Shown: positions 1 through 8,917, numbered from the stretch's first letter. The stretch is 64,000 nt of DNA from Oscillospiraceae bacterium (GCA_910575505.1 CAJTFK010000009.1:62001-126000); one strand, 5' to 3'. Notes: a model not told the origin generated them from the letters alone. Made by a program: numbers and translations.

Positions 1-943
1 GGAGGCGGGCGGCGTTGACGAAGCGGGTGTCTCCCTTCCGGACCGCCGCCATCACCGCCAGAGGGGGCAGCAGGTCGGGACAGCCGGAGAGGTCAATGGA
101 CACATCCCCGGTCCGGCTCAGGGTCCGGGCGTGCTCCGAGACCACCTTGTCCCCCTGATAGGACCCGGCATCCAGCCCCCGGAGCCGGAGCGTGCTTCCC
201 AGGGCAATGGCGGCGTACCAGAAGGCCGCCTGGGACCAGTCCGCCTCCACGCTCTCCTCAAAGGGGCTGTAGATCCCCGGCTCGATGCCGAAGCCGTTGA
301 GGCCATGGGACCAGCGGACGTGGACGCCGCACCGGGCCAGCACGCCCATGGTCATGGAGGTGTAGGAGGCGGACTCCAGCTTTGTGGTGCTGATTACCAC
401 GCTGGGCCCGTTCAGAAGAGGCAGGGCCATGAGGAGGCCGGTGAAAAACTGGCTGGACACGTTCCCCGGCAGACGGTATTCCCCGGGCCACAGGTCGCCC
501 TCTATGGTGAGAAGGCCGTCCTCCAGCCGGCGGGAGATGCCCTGACGGTCAAAGATCTGGAAATAGGGGTCCAATGGCCGCTCCATGAGACGGCCCCGGC
601 CGGTGAACGTCCCGCCTCCCTCCAGGGCCAGGGCAATGGGAATCAGAAAGCGCAGGGTGGACCCGGATTCCCCGCAGTCCAGCCGGGGCAGGCCGTTCCG
701 GTCCCGCTCCCGGTTGATGCAGCCCCAGACCTTCAGGGTGTCCTCGTCCTGCCACTCCCATTGACAGCGGAGGCCCGACATGCAGCGGAGGGTAGCCTCG
801 ATGTCCTGAGAGAGCGTCAGATTGTGAATCGTGCTGACCCCCGCCGCCAGGGCGGCGGCGATGACCAGGCGGTGAGCCATGGACTTGCTGGGCGGCGGGG
901 TCACGGCGCCCGAGAGCTGTCGGGGCTGAATGCGTACATCCAT
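1..943 (-). CDS. aroA: 3-phosphoshikimate 1-carboxyvinyltransferase (EPSP synthase), C-terminus cut by window edge
   Basis: This is the sixth step of the shikimate pathway, joining shikimate-3-phosphate and PEP to give EPSP in the cytoplasm. The protein begins MDVRIQPRQLSGAVTPPPSK, and the SKSMAHR block near residue 20 is the conserved substrate-binding motif. A second family block, DCGESGSTLRF, lies near residue 90. GGAGGACC sits just upstream of the ATG. About 314 codons are visible of the usual 420-430, so the C-terminal part lies outside the window. The start is one base after the aroB stop, so it is the last visible gene of an aroF-tyrA-aroB-aroA operon. Identity is clear; only completeness is unknown. 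Confidence 0.95.
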   Translation of the reverse strand, partial: MDVRIQPRQLSGAVTPPPSKSMAHRLVIAAALAAGVSTIHNLTLSQDIEATLRCMSGLRCQWEWQDEDTLKVWGCINRERDRNGLPRLDCGESGSTLRFLIPIALALEGGGTFTGRGRLMERPLDPYFQIFDRQGISRRLEDGLLTIEGDLWPGEYRLPGNVSSQFFTGLLMALPLLNGPSVVISTTKLESASYTSMTMGVLARCGVHVRWSHGLNGFGIEPGIYSPFEESVEADWSQAAFWYAAIALGSTLRLRGLDAGSYQGDKVVSEHARTLSRTGDVSIDLSGCPDLLPPLAVMAAVRKGDTRFVNAARL

Positions 944-944
944 C

Positions 945-2021
945 TCAGGTCCTCCATCCCGCCCGGATGGTGAACAGCAGGGAGTCCACGGGAACGGTCT
1001 CCAGGGTGCACCGGCCGATCTTCTTGGGAATCACCAGGGTGATGGAGTCCCCGGCCCGCTTCTTGTCGGCAAGAGCGGCCTCTTTCAGCAGGTCGGGGGG
1101 AAACTCTGTGGAGACAGGCAGGCCCAGGGCCGTCAGGCAGGCGCAGATGCGCCGGGCAATGGGTTCTTCCGTCATGCCCAGAGCCTCGGCGGACCGGCTG
1201 ATGATGGCCAGGCCCGCCGCCACGGCGTGGCCGTGGGGAATGGTGTAGCCGCTGCACTTCTCGATGGCGTGGCCCACGGTGTGGCCCAGATTCAGCAGCT
1301 TCCGCTCCCCCTGCTCCTTCTCGTCCCGCTCCACCACGCCGGCCTTGTAGGTCACGCACCGGGCGATGACCTCCGCCGGGTCTGCTTTCAGCGCGCCGTC
1401 CTCAAAGAGGGCAAACAGGCTCTCGTCACAGAGGACGCCGGTCTTCACGGCCTCCGCCGCCCCGTCGGCGAAAACGTCCGGCGGCAGGGTTTTCAGACAC
1501 TCCGTGTCGCAGAGCACGGCGGCGGGCTGAAGGAAGGCTCCGGCCAGATTTTTTCCCGCCTCCAGGTCAATGGCGGTTTTCCCGCCCACGGAGGAGTCCA
1601 CCGCCGCCAGCAGCGTGGTGGGCAGCTGGACATAGCGGATGCCCCGGAGATAACAGGCGGCGGCAAAGCCCGCCATGTCCCCCACGACCCCGCCCCCCAG
1701 GGCTGCCACGCAGTCGGAGCGGGTCAGGTGCTCCGAGGCCAGAAATTCCAGAATCTCGGAAAGCGTCTTAAAATGCTTGCTCCCCTCCCCGGCGGAGAAC
1801 ACATGGGAGCAGACGGCGAAGCCCGCCGCCTCCAGACCTTGCCGCGCCGTGTCCAGGTACAGGGGGGCCACGGCGGAGTCGGTGACCACGGCCATGCGGC
1901 AGGGGGGCATGATGTCCCGCAGCCGCCGGCCGCAGTCTTTCAGCAGGCCGGGGCCGATGGTCACGGTGTAGGCAGGGCTGGTATTGACCCGAATTTCCCG
2001 GGTGCTTTGATCGTCCGGCAT
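945..2021 (-). CDS. aroB: 3-dehydroquinate synthase
   Basis: AroB converts DAHP to 3-dehydroquinate, the second shikimate-pathway step, using NAD+ and a divalent metal. The 358-residue length is normal. Visible family blocks are the nucleotide-binding GGGVVGDMAGF around residue 108, the LPTTLLAAVDSSVGGKT stretch, DTECLKTLP, and the metal-region histidines in LNLGHTVGHA and PHGHAVAAG. A GGGAGGAAC ribosome site precedes the ATG. It lies 12 bp after tyrA and 1 bp before aroA, so it is cotranscribed and should respond to the upstream aromatic leader. Confidence 0.97.
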   Translation of the reverse strand: MPDDQSTREIRVNTSPAYTVTIGPGLLKDCGRRLRDIMPPCRMAVVTDSAVAPLYLDTARQGLEAAGFAVCSHVFSAGEGSKHFKTLSEILEFLASEHLTRSDCVAALGGGVVGDMAGFAAACYLRGIRYVQLPTTLLAAVDSSVGGKTAIDLEAGKNLAGAFLQPAAVLCDTECLKTLPPDVFADGAAEAVKTGVLCDESLFALFEDGALKADPAEVIARCVTYKAGVVERDEKEQGERKLLNLGHTVGHAIEKCSGYTIPHGHAVAAGLAIISRSAEALGMTEEPIARRICACLTALGLPVSTEFPPDLLKEAALADKKRAGDSITLVIPKKIGRCTLETVPVDSLLFTIRAGWRT

Positions 2022-2033
2022 GGTGTTCCTCCC

Positions 2034-2870
2034 TCAGTTTCCTCCGGCTGCCGCCTTTTTTTCGCGGCCCTCTCTCAAAAGGGCCCGGACCCGGTCCGCG
2101 TCGCCGGATTTCAGCGCGTCGGAATAGTCCGTCAGGTTCTGAATCAGAATATCCAGCTCCTTCACCAGATAGTCCGCGTCGTCCAGAAACAGCTCCGTCC
2201 ACATGTTTTCATCCAGCCGGGCCACCCGGGTCATGTCCTGGAAGCTGCCCGCCGAAAAGCCCCGGCGGCGCTGGGCCTCCGGCGACTTCACATAGGCGCT
2301 GGAGGCGATGTGGGCCAGCTGGGAGGTGAAAGCAATGATGCGGTCGTGCTCCTCCGGGTCGGAGAAGGTGAGGCCCGCGAAGCCCAGGTCCAGGAAATAG
2401 GCTTTCAACGTCTCCAGCAGCTGCATGTCCGTCCGCTTGTCCGGCGTCAGAATCATGGAGGCCCCCACATATAAATCCTCACTGGAGGCGGTGAAGCCCC
2501 CCCGCTCCCGGCCCGCCATGGGGTGTCCGCCGATGTAGGCGAAGCCGTGAGCCTCGGCGATGGGGGCCAGGGCCTCCACCACCACCCGCTTCACACCGCA
2601 CAGGTCCACCAGAATGGCGCTTTTGGAAATTCTGTCTCCGTGGCTGCGGACCCACTCAATGGCCGCCCCGGGGCAGATTGCCACCAGAATCAGGTCGCAC
2701 GACCGCAGATTCTCGTCTGTCAGAGGTCCGTCCACGGCCCCACTCATACGGGCCAGGGTCATGGTCTCCTGGTCCAGGTCCGTCCCCCAGACGGTGTGAG
2801 CCGTCCGGGCCTTGGTGCTCTTGGCCATGGAGCCGCCGATGAGGCCCAGGCCCACGATACCGACATTCAT
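2034..2870 (-). CDS. tyrA: Prephenate dehydrogenase
   Basis: TyrA oxidatively decarboxylates prephenate to 4-hydroxyphenylpyruvate on the tyrosine branch. The start is placed at MNVGIVGLGLIGGS because GGAGGG lies a few bases upstream and the GLGLIGGS Rossmann motif is then at the N-terminus; a longer in-frame opening to 2978 lacks a ribosome site and would overlap aroF. The HPMAG block with its family histidine is at about residues 106-110. The product is 278 residues, and no C-terminal ACT domain is visible. It follows aroF after 97 bp and precedes aroB by 12 bp. Confidence 0.94.
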   Translation of the reverse strand: MNVGIVGLGLIGGSMAKSTKARTAHTVWGTDLDQETMTLARMSGAVDGPLTDENLRSCDLILVAICPGAAIEWVRSHGDRISKSAILVDLCGVKRVVVEALAPIAEAHGFAYIGGHPMAGRERGGFTASSEDLYVGASMILTPDKRTDMQLLETLKAYFLDLGFAGLTFSDPEEHDRIIAFTSQLAHIASSAYVKSPEAQRRRGFSAGSFQDMTRVARLDENMWTELFLDDADYLVKELDILIQNLTDYSDALKSGDADRVRALLREGREKKAAAGGN

Positions 2871-2967
2871 AAAACCCTCCAGATTTATCATTAGAGTCGA
2901 GAGCTGAGATGTTTTTCTGCAAAAGCTTTTATCTCCTCGCTTCACGCTCTGCTCTGAGCAGCGGCTC

Positions 2968-3984
2968 TCAGTTTTCATCCAGCTCCCGCATAAAGGCGTG
3001 GAGCTTCAGCAGCTTTTTCGCCAGGGGGTCGAAGGCTTCGGGCTTGAGGGACTGCGGACCGTCGCACAGGGCCCGGGCGGGGTCGTTGTGGACCTCAATC
3101 TGAAGGCCGTCGGCCCCGCCGGCCACGGCGGCCCGGGCCAGGGGCTCCACCAGCCAGCTCTTGCCGGTGGCGTGGCTGGGGTCGATGATGACGGGCAGAT
3201 GGGTCAGCCGCCGGAGCACGGCAATGGCGGCCAGGTCCAGGGTGTTCCGGGTGTAGCTTTCGAAGGTCCGGATGCCCCGCTCGCAGAGAATAACGTTTTC
3301 ATTCCCTCCGGCCATGACATATTCGGCGCTCATCAGCCATTCTTCATAGGTGGCGGACATGCCCCGCTTGATCATGACCGGCTTGTCCTGGTGGCCCACG
3401 GCCTTCAGCAGGTCGAAGTTCTGCATGTTCCGGGCGCCGATCTGGATCACATCCACGTCCTTGAACAGGGGCAGCTGGGTCAGGTCCATCAGCTCCGTCA
3501 CAATGGGCAGACCGGTCTCCTGCCGGGCCACCTTCAGATACTCCAGGCCCCTGGCTCCCAGTCCCTGGAAGGCATAGGGCGAGGTCCGGGGCTTGAAGGC
3601 GCCGCCCCGGAGCATCGTCGCTCCGCTGGCCTTCACCGCTTTGGCAATGGCCACCACCTGTTCCTCGCTCTCCACGGAGCAGGGGCCCGCCATCAGGGTC
3701 AGGGTGCCGCCGCCGATCTGGGTATTGCCCACGGGAATCACCGTGTCCTCGGGGTGGAACTTCCGGTTGGCGTTTTTGTAGGGCTCCTGGACCCGCTTCA
3801 CATCCTCCACAATGTCCAGGGCGGCAATCAGGTCGATGTCCAGCTTGGATGTGTCTCCCACCAGGCCCAGAATGGTGTTGGCCTCTCCGATGCTGGTGTG
3901 GATGATGATGCCCTTTTCCTGGAGCCAGGTAATCAGGCTGTCCAGCTGGTCCCTGTTGGGGTTGTGCTTCAGAATGACAATCAT
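2968..3984 (-). CDS. aroF: 3-deoxy-7-phosphoheptulonate synthase (DAHP synthase, type I-beta)
   Basis: This enzyme condenses PEP and erythrose-4-phosphate, the committed step of aromatic synthesis. The start at [10 protein letters not shown] has AAGGAGG eight to ten bases upstream (3994-4000). Residues 1-70 form the ferredoxin-like regulatory domain that in related enzymes binds Tyr or Phe. The barrel follows, with [37 protein letters not shown] and IDPSHATGK. Length is 338 residues. It is the first structural gene after a Tyr/Phe-rich leader peptide and a terminator, so it is probably under both allosteric and attenuation control. Confidence 0.96.
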   Translation of the reverse strand: MIVILKHNPNRDQLDSLITWLQEKGIIIHTSIGEANTILGLVGDTSKLDIDLIAALDIVEDVKRVQEPYKNANRKFHPEDTVIPVGNTQIGGGTLTLMAGPCSVESEEQVVAIAKAVKASGATMLRGGAFKPRTSPYAFQGLGARGLEYLKVARQETGLPIVTELMDLTQLPLFKDVDVIQIGARNMQNFDLLKAVGHQDKPVMIKRGMSATYEEWLMSAEYVMAGGNENVILCERGIRTFESYTRNTLDLAAIAVLRRLTHLPVIIDPSHATGKSWLVEPLARAAVAGGADGLQIEVHNDPARALCDGPQSLKPEAFDPLAKKLLKLHAFMRELDEN

Positions 3985-4040
3985 GACGAGGTTCCTCCTT
4001 AGTCCCAAATCCTGTAATGGAGTTCCGCGGGAAGCCTGGA

Positions 4041-4075
4041 AAACGCAAAAATCCCGCAGCCGGTTTGGCTGCGGG
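4041..4075 (-). terminator. Intrinsic terminator of the aromatic-operon leader (attenuator)
   Basis: A perfect 9-bp stem (CCCGCAGCC with GGCTGCGGG, loop of 5) at 4053-4075 is followed on the minus strand by ATTTTTGCGTTTT. It lies after the leader-peptide stop (4114) and before the aroF ribosome site, so it can only stop transcription before aroF. The GGCTG at the leader stop codon can pair with CAGCC of the 5' arm, a possible antiterminator; that pairing is inference. Confidence 0.85.
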
Positions 4076-4113
4076 TCGCTGTACGTTCCATGCCCCCCCT
4101 GAGGGCCGCCGTC

Positions 4114-4215
4114 TCAGCCGCGCGCACTTTCAGCCAAACCACGAAAAGCCTTACCAAAATAGGTAAAGCTAAAGTAGAAATAGCCGTATTCAGCGATGCG
4201 GTTCACAGCGGTCAT
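4114..4215 (-). CDS. Tyr/Phe-rich attenuation leader peptide of the aro operon
   Basis: A 33-residue reading frame starts at an ATG preceded by AAGGAGAACC and ends in TGA just before the terminator. Its centre reads YGYFYFSFTYFGKAF: four Tyr and five Phe lie within residues 10-24. Clustering of the end-product amino acids, a good ribosome site, and a terminator between it and DAHP synthase match classical ribosome-mediated attenuation (as with pheA or trp leaders elsewhere). When charged Tyr- or Phe-tRNA is scarce, a stalled ribosome should favour read-through into aroF-tyrA-aroB-aroA. The peptide itself probably has no other function. Confidence 0.85.
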   Translation of the reverse strand: MTAVNRIAEYGYFYFSFTYFGKAFRGLAESARG

Positions 4216-4253
4216 GGTGTGGTTCTCCTTTGTCGGGCTCTTTAGATATTTAA

Positions 4254-4282
4254 AGCATAACACAACATCCCGGAAATGAAAA
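4254..4282 (-). promoter_or_regulatory. Putative promoter of the aromatic operon leader
   Basis: On the minus strand TTTTCA (4277-4282) is separated by 17 bp from TATGCT (4254-4259), with a TG one base before the -10. It would start transcription about 30 bases upstream of the leader-peptide ATG. The -35 is weak. Confidence 0.5.
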
Positions 4283-4346
4283 CTGTGAGTTCCTACAAAT
4301 CCGAAGACTGCGGGACGCGCCCCTTGTGGGATTTGACGGGGGCGTG

Positions 4347-4892
4347 TCAGGCGGCGGGCAGGCAGCCCGCCATGAGAAGGCTTGTGGCCTTCAGGATGTA
4401 GCTGGCGTCCCGGTACATGCTGGCCCGGGTGGACATGTACTGCTCGTGAAGCTCCTCCAGAGCGGCAATGAGGTCCCGGCGGGCCTGCTGGCGGCGGACA
4501 TACTGATGGGCCAGATAGCCCCGGAGGAAGGCCCGGAGGTTTGTCTCATAATTGTGGTGGTTCAGCATGCTGTCGGGGTAATTTTCGTTGTGGGGATAGG
4601 TATAGGCGTCCGCCAGATAGTGGGTCAGCTTGCCCAGGGTGTAGTACTGCCAGACGGTCCAGCGGTCCCGTCTCTGGAGCTTGCGGATCTGTGCGTTGAT
4701 GTACTGCCGGGAATTTACATAATTGTGGCCCTTCAGCTTATGATAATGAATGGAGCCCTTCAAATAGCTGAACGGGTTTACATCCGGCTGGAACGAGCCG
4801 AAGAGGAAGGCCCATTCAAAGCGGCGGGCCCCAAAACCGCTTTCGGTTCTCAGGAGGGTCTGGGCCAGTAAGGTGTGACTGCGTTTCTGCAA
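4347..4892 (-). CDS. Zinc-dependent phospholipase C/S1-P1 nuclease-like family protein
   Basis: The start is a TTG with AGGAGGAG a few bases upstream (4899-4906); this gives MQKRSHTLLAQTLLR and 181 residues. Residues typical of the bacterial zinc-dependent phospholipase C fold are visible: the N-terminal SHT, the GSFQPD block, HYHKLKGHNY, LGKLTHYLADAYTYPH and NHHNYE, which together supply several His and Asp metal ligands. No signal peptide is evident, so a cytoplasmic or non-classical role is likely. It stands alone between the ileS terminator and the aro leader. Substrate is unknown. Confidence 0.75.
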   Translation of the reverse strand: MQKRSHTLLAQTLLRTESGFGARRFEWAFLFGSFQPDVNPFSYLKGSIHYHKLKGHNYVNSRQYINAQIRKLQRRDRWTVWQYYTLGKLTHYLADAYTYPHNENYPDSMLNHHNYETNLRAFLRGYLAHQYVRRQQARRDLIAALEELHEQYMSTRASMYRDASYILKATSLLMAGCLPAA

Positions 4893-5117
4893 GTTAGCTC
4901 CTCCTAACTTCAAAAGTGGCTTTATTATATCACATTTTGGGGCGGGAGACAAGGGAAGACTCTCTAAAAATAATGAAAAAAGATTGGCAAACCTGACGAA
5001 AAACGGCCGCCTGAACGCACGGCAGTCCAAGACCCCGCCGGTGTGCTTTAAAAGGTTTCGAAAAGCCTCAAGAAATTTCAGGACCGTCAAAGAAAAACGG
5101 AAGCATCACGGAAACCG

Positions 5118-5150
5118 CTGAACCCCCCGCCTTACGGCGGGGGGTTTCAG
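5118..5150 (-). terminator. Terminator downstream of ileS
   Basis: A strong stem, CCCCCCGCC with GGCGGGGGG plus flanking AA/TT and CTG/CAG pairs around a TTAC loop, begins 11 bp after the ileS stop. The T-run on the minus strand is short, so termination is inferred mainly from stem strength and position. Confidence 0.7.
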
Positions 5151-5160
5151 ACGAACGGTC

Positions 5161-7926
5161 TCAGAACTGGGGCAGGTTCCGCACTGCCGCGGCGCAGCGG
5201 GGGCACAGAGCGGGGTGGTCCTTGTCGGACCCCACGGTGGGAAGAATCTTCCAGCAGCGCTCGCACTTAGCTCCGGCGGCGGGCTCCACGACCACCGTCA
5301 TTACGTTCCCGTCGCCCTTGCGGCGCTCTGTCTGGGAGACGATCAGCAGGTCGGCCAACTCCTCATCGTCCAGACTCTCCAGCTCCGCCGGGGTGACGGT
5401 CAGGATGACTTTGGCCTCCAGGCTCTTGCCGATTTTCTTCTCCGCCCGGGCGGCCTCCAGCGCGGCATTGACAGCGTCGCGGGTCTTGACGATACACTCC
5501 CACTTCTTCATGGTTTCGCCGTCCAGGGCATACTCCGCAAAGGTCTGGTTCATGTCGTTGAACAGCACGTTCCGGGTATCGTCGCCCTCCCGGTGGGGCA
5601 TGGCCTGCCAGATCTCGTCGCAGGTGAAGCAGAGGATAGGGGCCATGATTTTCGTCAGCGTATCCAGAATCAGGAACAGGGCGGTCTGGGCGCTGCGGCG
5701 GCTGAGGCCGTCGGTCTCGTCGCAGTAGAGCCGGTCCTTGATGATGTCCAGATAGAAGTTGGACATGTCCACCACGCAGAAGTCATTGACGGCATGGGTG
5801 GCCGCCAGGAACTCATAGTCGTCATAGGCGGCAAAGCACTTTTCCATCAGTCCGTTCAGCCGGGTCACGGCCCAGCGGTCCAGCTCCAGCATCTCCTTCG
5901 GCTTCACCAGGTCGTTGGGGTTGAAGCCGTCCAGGTTGCCCAGGCAGTACCGGGCGGTGTTGCGGAATTTCAGATAGTTCTGGCTCAGCTGCTTGAAAAT
6001 CTCGTGGGAGCAGCGGACGTCGGCGTGGTAATCCGTGTTGGCGGCCCAGAGGCGGAGGATGTCCGCGCCGTATTTGTCAATGACCTCGGCAGGGTCCATG
6101 CCGTTTCCGGCGGACTTGTGCATGGCCTTGCCCTCGCCGTCCACGGTCCACCCGTGGGTGACGCACTCGCGGAAGGGCGCGCCCTTGCCGAAAGCGCCCA
6201 CGGCGGTGAGCAGGGAGCTCTGGAACCATCCGCGGTACTGGTCCAGGCCCTCCATATACATGGTGGCGGGCCAGAAGCCCTGGTCCTTCTTCATGGCGGC
6301 GTAGTGGGTGGAGCCGGAGTCAAACCAGCCGTCCAGGGTGTCGGTCTCCTGCTCAAAGCCTGTCCTTCCGCCGCAGTGGGGGCAGGCGAAGCCGGCGGGC
6401 AGGATCTCCTCCGCCTTTTTGGCGAACCAGGCATTGGAGCCCTCAGCGGCGAAGAGCCGGGAAATGGCCTCGATGGTTTCATCCGTCACGATGGGTTTCC
6501 CGCAGTCCTTGCAGTACACCACGGGGATGGGCAGGCCCCAGCGGCGCTGGCGGGAGATGCACCAGTCCGCCCGCTCCCGAATCATGGACTTCATCCGGTC
6601 GATGCCCCACTTGGGCACCCAGCGGACCTCGTCGGCGGCGGCCACCGCCTCCTCCTTGAAGGAGTCCACGGAGCAGAACCACTGGGGGGTCGCCCGGAAG
6701 ATGATGGGGCTCTTGCAGCGCCAGCAGTGGGGATAGCTGTGAACGATGTCCTCCTGGGCGAAGAGCATGCCGCTCTCCTTCATGTCTGCCAGAATGACGG
6801 GGTTGGAGGCGTCGGTGGTCATGCCGGCGTACTTTCCGGCATAGTCCGTGTGTTTGCCCTGGTCGTCCACAGGGACCACCATGTCCATGCCGTAGCGCTT
6901 GCAGGTCTGGTAGTCGTCCGCGCCGAAGCCCGGGGCGGTGTGGACGCAGCCGGTGCCGGAGTCCATGGTGACATAGTCCGCCAGCAGCAGGCGGCTGGTC
7001 TTAGGCAGGAAGGGGTGATCCGCCAGCATGTTTTCAAAGAAGCTGCCGGGGTGGGTTTCCACGATTTCCCAGCTGTCGAAGACGCCCAGGCCCATGACCT
7101 TCTCTGTCAGGGCCTCGGCCATGATATAGTGCTCCCCGTTGGAGGCCTTCACAATGGCATAGCTCTCAGCGGGGTGGAGGGCGATGGCCAGGTTGCCCGG
7201 CAGGGTCCAAATCGTCGTGGTCCAGATCACGAAGAAGAGCTTGCTCCGGTCATAGGAGGAGAGCTTGCCCTGGTCATCGTGCATGGGGAATTTCACATAG
7301 ACGGTGGTGCAGGGGTCGTCCTGATATTCAATCTCGGCCTCGGCCAGGGCGGTTTCGTCATGGGGGCACCAGTAGACGGGCTTCAGGCCCTTGTAGATAT
7401 AGCCCTTCTTGTACATGGCTCCGAAGACCTTCACCTCCTCGGCCTCAAAGCCGGGGTCCATGGTGAGATAGGGGTGGTCCCAGTCGCCGACGACGCCGAT
7501 GCGCTTGAAGGCGTCCCGCTGGACATTCACATAGTGCAGGGCGAAATCATGGCAGGCGGAGCGGAAGTCGGGGATGCTCATGGCCTTGTGGTTCAGTTTG
7601 TTTTGTTTGATGATGTTGGACTCAATGGGCATTCCGTGGTTGTCCCAGCCGGGAATATAGGGGGTATAATAGCCCCGCATGGCGTAGGACCGGGTGATGA
7701 TGTCCTTGATGGCCTTATTCATGGCGGTGCCCATGTGGATGGACCCATTGGAGAAGGGAGGGCCGTCGTGGAGGCTGAAGAGGGGCTTGCCCTCGTTCTT
7801 TTTCAGAAGCTCGTGGTAGACGTCCTCTGTTTCCCAGCGCTTCAGCATCTCCGGCTCCCGCTTGGGCAGGCCCGCCCGCATGGGGAAGTCGGTTTTCGGC
7901 AGGTGGATGGTCTTGTTGTAGTCCAT
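5161..7926 (-). CDS. ileS: Isoleucine--tRNA ligase
   Basis: IleS charges tRNA-Ile. At 921 residues it has full bacterial length. The HIGH-type motif appears as GSIHMGTA near residue 61, the KMSKS-type motif as GKAMHKSAGNG, and the editing-domain block DSGTGCVHTAPGFG is present. The C-terminus carries a zinc knuckle, CERCW then CPRC. The ribosome site AAGGAG is about 9 bases before the ATG. It is the last gene of a unit that begins with an Ile-type T-box at 10697-10980 and contains four intervening small genes; the gap to the preceding gene is only 6 bp, which supports cotranscription. Confidence 0.97.
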   Translation of the reverse strand: MDYNKTIHLPKTDFPMRAGLPKREPEMLKRWETEDVYHELLKKNEGKPLFSLHDGPPFSNGSIHMGTAMNKAIKDIITRSYAMRGYYTPYIPGWDNHGMPIESNIIKQNKLNHKAMSIPDFRSACHDFALHYVNVQRDAFKRIGVVGDWDHPYLTMDPGFEAEEVKVFGAMYKKGYIYKGLKPVYWCPHDETALAEAEIEYQDDPCTTVYVKFPMHDDQGKLSSYDRSKLFFVIWTTTIWTLPGNLAIALHPAESYAIVKASNGEHYIMAEALTEKVMGLGVFDSWEIVETHPGSFFENMLADHPFLPKTSRLLLADYVTMDSGTGCVHTAPGFGADDYQTCKRYGMDMVVPVDDQGKHTDYAGKYAGMTTDASNPVILADMKESGMLFAQEDIVHSYPHCWRCKSPIIFRATPQWFCSVDSFKEEAVAAADEVRWVPKWGIDRMKSMIRERADWCISRQRRWGLPIPVVYCKDCGKPIVTDETIEAISRLFAAEGSNAWFAKKAEEILPAGFACPHCGGRTGFEQETDTLDGWFDSGSTHYAAMKKDQGFWPATMYMEGLDQYRGWFQSSLLTAVGAFGKGAPFRECVTHGWTVDGEGKAMHKSAGNGMDPAEVIDKYGADILRLWAANTDYHADVRCSHEIFKQLSQNYLKFRNTARYCLGNLDGFNPNDLVKPKEMLELDRWAVTRLNGLMEKCFAAYDDYEFLAATHAVNDFCVVDMSNFYLDIIKDRLYCDETDGLSRRSAQTALFLILDTLTKIMAPILCFTCDEIWQAMPHREGDDTRNVLFNDMNQTFAEYALDGETMKKWECIVKTRDAVNAALEAARAEKKIGKSLEAKVILTVTPAELESLDDEELADLLIVSQTERRKGDGNVMTVVVEPAAGAKCERCWKILPTVGSDKDHPALCPRCAAAVRNLPQF

Positions 7927-7932
7927 TTCGTA

Positions 7933-8205
7933 TTACTCCTTTTTCGTATTGCGTTTTGTATTGGGTTTTTCAATCAGTGTTCCGGGAAAACAAATCAAAC
8001 CGCAGGCCCGGCAGAGCCCGGCTCCGGGAAAGGTCGGGAAGGGGTCCCGGGTAAACATGGAGGTGTCGTCGTCCCCGGCGGGGCCGATCTCCACTTTGTC
8101 GGTGGGGCCTCGGAAAAAGCGCAGCTCCTGCCGGGTCCAGAAGGGGTATTTCTGTGTATGCAGATTTCCCTCCTCCATGGGAAGGCCGCATTGGGGACAG
8201 TTCAT
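7933..8205 (-). CDS. Small zinc-ribbon protein (PF20097/DUF6487-like)
   Basis: This 90-residue protein opens with MNCPQCGLPMEEGNLHTQKY and has a second Cys pair, CRACG, near residue 68. The CPxCG...MEEG opening and central W/F-rich stretch resemble the PF20097 family, which has no assigned function. AAAGGAGC precedes the ATG. It ends 6 bp before ileS, so it is transcribed with ileS. The Lys-rich tail (KPNTKRNTKKE) reads into the ileS ribosome-site region. Confidence 0.7.
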   Translation of the reverse strand: MNCPQCGLPMEEGNLHTQKYPFWTRQELRFFRGPTDKVEIGPAGDDDTSMFTRDPFPTFPGAGLCRACGLICFPGTLIEKPNTKRNTKKE

Positions 8206-8209
8206 AAAA

Positions 8210-8236
8210 GCTCCTTTCCGGCCCGCAGGGCCGGAA
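8210..8236 (-). promoter_or_regulatory. Perfect hairpin abutting the ribosome site of the zinc-ribbon gene
   Basis: A 9-bp perfect stem (TTCCGGCCC/GGGCCGGAA, loop of 3) directly precedes and touches the AAGGAG at 8211-8216. It has no T-run and so is not a terminator; it may tune translation or protect the downstream ileS message. Role is inference. Confidence 0.4.
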
Positions 8237-8263
8237 CCCGGGGGCCTGCCGGTTTTTCAGCAG

Positions 8264-8905
8264 TCAGAAGTAAAAGTCTCTCCGCCAGCGGTCGCTATGG
8301 AGGGGACTCACAAAGACCTCGTCCAGTCTCCAGTCCTCCCCCTCCCGTTTGAGGGTAAAGCGGAATTTCTCAAAAAAGCTGTGCGTTACTGCGCCGTGCC
8401 CGCGGCACTTCATACCCTCCACCAGATACCGGACGTCCGGATTGGACAGGTCGAAGGAAACGCTGCCGCCGTCGGGCGTCAGCCATATCACCGCCCTGGT
8501 CCCGCTTTTCGCGGTGACGGCCAGCTCACAGCCGGCGTTCAGGCAGCTGAACGAGGAGGGGAAGTGAGCGGCATGGAGACAGCCCCGCCGCTGTGAGATC
8601 AGCTTTTGGGTGCAATGAGGGTCCAGAAAGGCGGCGAACCGGGCTTTGTTCTCCTCCTTCCAAGCCTGGATGTCCGTGAACTCTCTCCGCTCTCCGTCCC
8701 GGAACTCGATGACCCGGCCCTGACGGCACAGGCGGGTATATTGGGCAAAGGCCTTGTCTTCCATGGCCGCCAGCTCCCGCAGCAGCGCCGAAAGCGCTTC
8801 GGCGGCCTCCTCCGCCAGGGGCCGGAGCTTCTCCGGCGTATCCCGGAAAAGAATGTTCAGCTCCGGCGCGAATTTGCCTGCCGCCTCTTTTTTCGCTCGA
8901 TTCAT
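8264..8905 (-). CDS. Uncharacterised 213-residue protein
   Basis: I do not recognise the family with certainty. Residues 1-75 are helical and charged (PLAEEAAEALSALLRELAAM). The C-terminal half looks like a small alpha/beta domain ending in KREGEDWRLDEVFVSPLHS, reminiscent of NTF2-like or immunity-type domains, but that is a weak impression. There is no signal peptide or membrane segment. It begins 12 bp after the next upstream gene and sits in the T-box-to-ileS unit. AAGGAGCC precedes the ATG. Confidence 0.7.
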   Translation of the reverse strand: MNRAKKEAAGKFAPELNILFRDTPEKLRPLAEEAAEALSALLRELAAMEDKAFAQYTRLCRQGRVIEFRDGERREFTDIQAWKEENKARFAAFLDPHCTQKLISQRRGCLHAAHFPSSFSCLNAGCELAVTAKSGTRAVIWLTPDGGSVSFDLSNPDVRYLVEGMKCRGHGAVTHSFFEKFRFTLKREGEDWRLDEVFVSPLHSDRWRRDFYF

Positions 8906-8917
8906 AGGCGGCTCCTT

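Noticed and set aside
930-2474. Long plus-strand open frame opposite aroB and tyrA
   Set aside because: It is antisense to two clear genes, has no family features, and arises from third-position GC bias.
5215-8352. 1045-codon plus-strand open frame
   Set aside because: It mirrors ileS and the zinc-ribbon gene and has Gly/His/Val-rich shadow composition.
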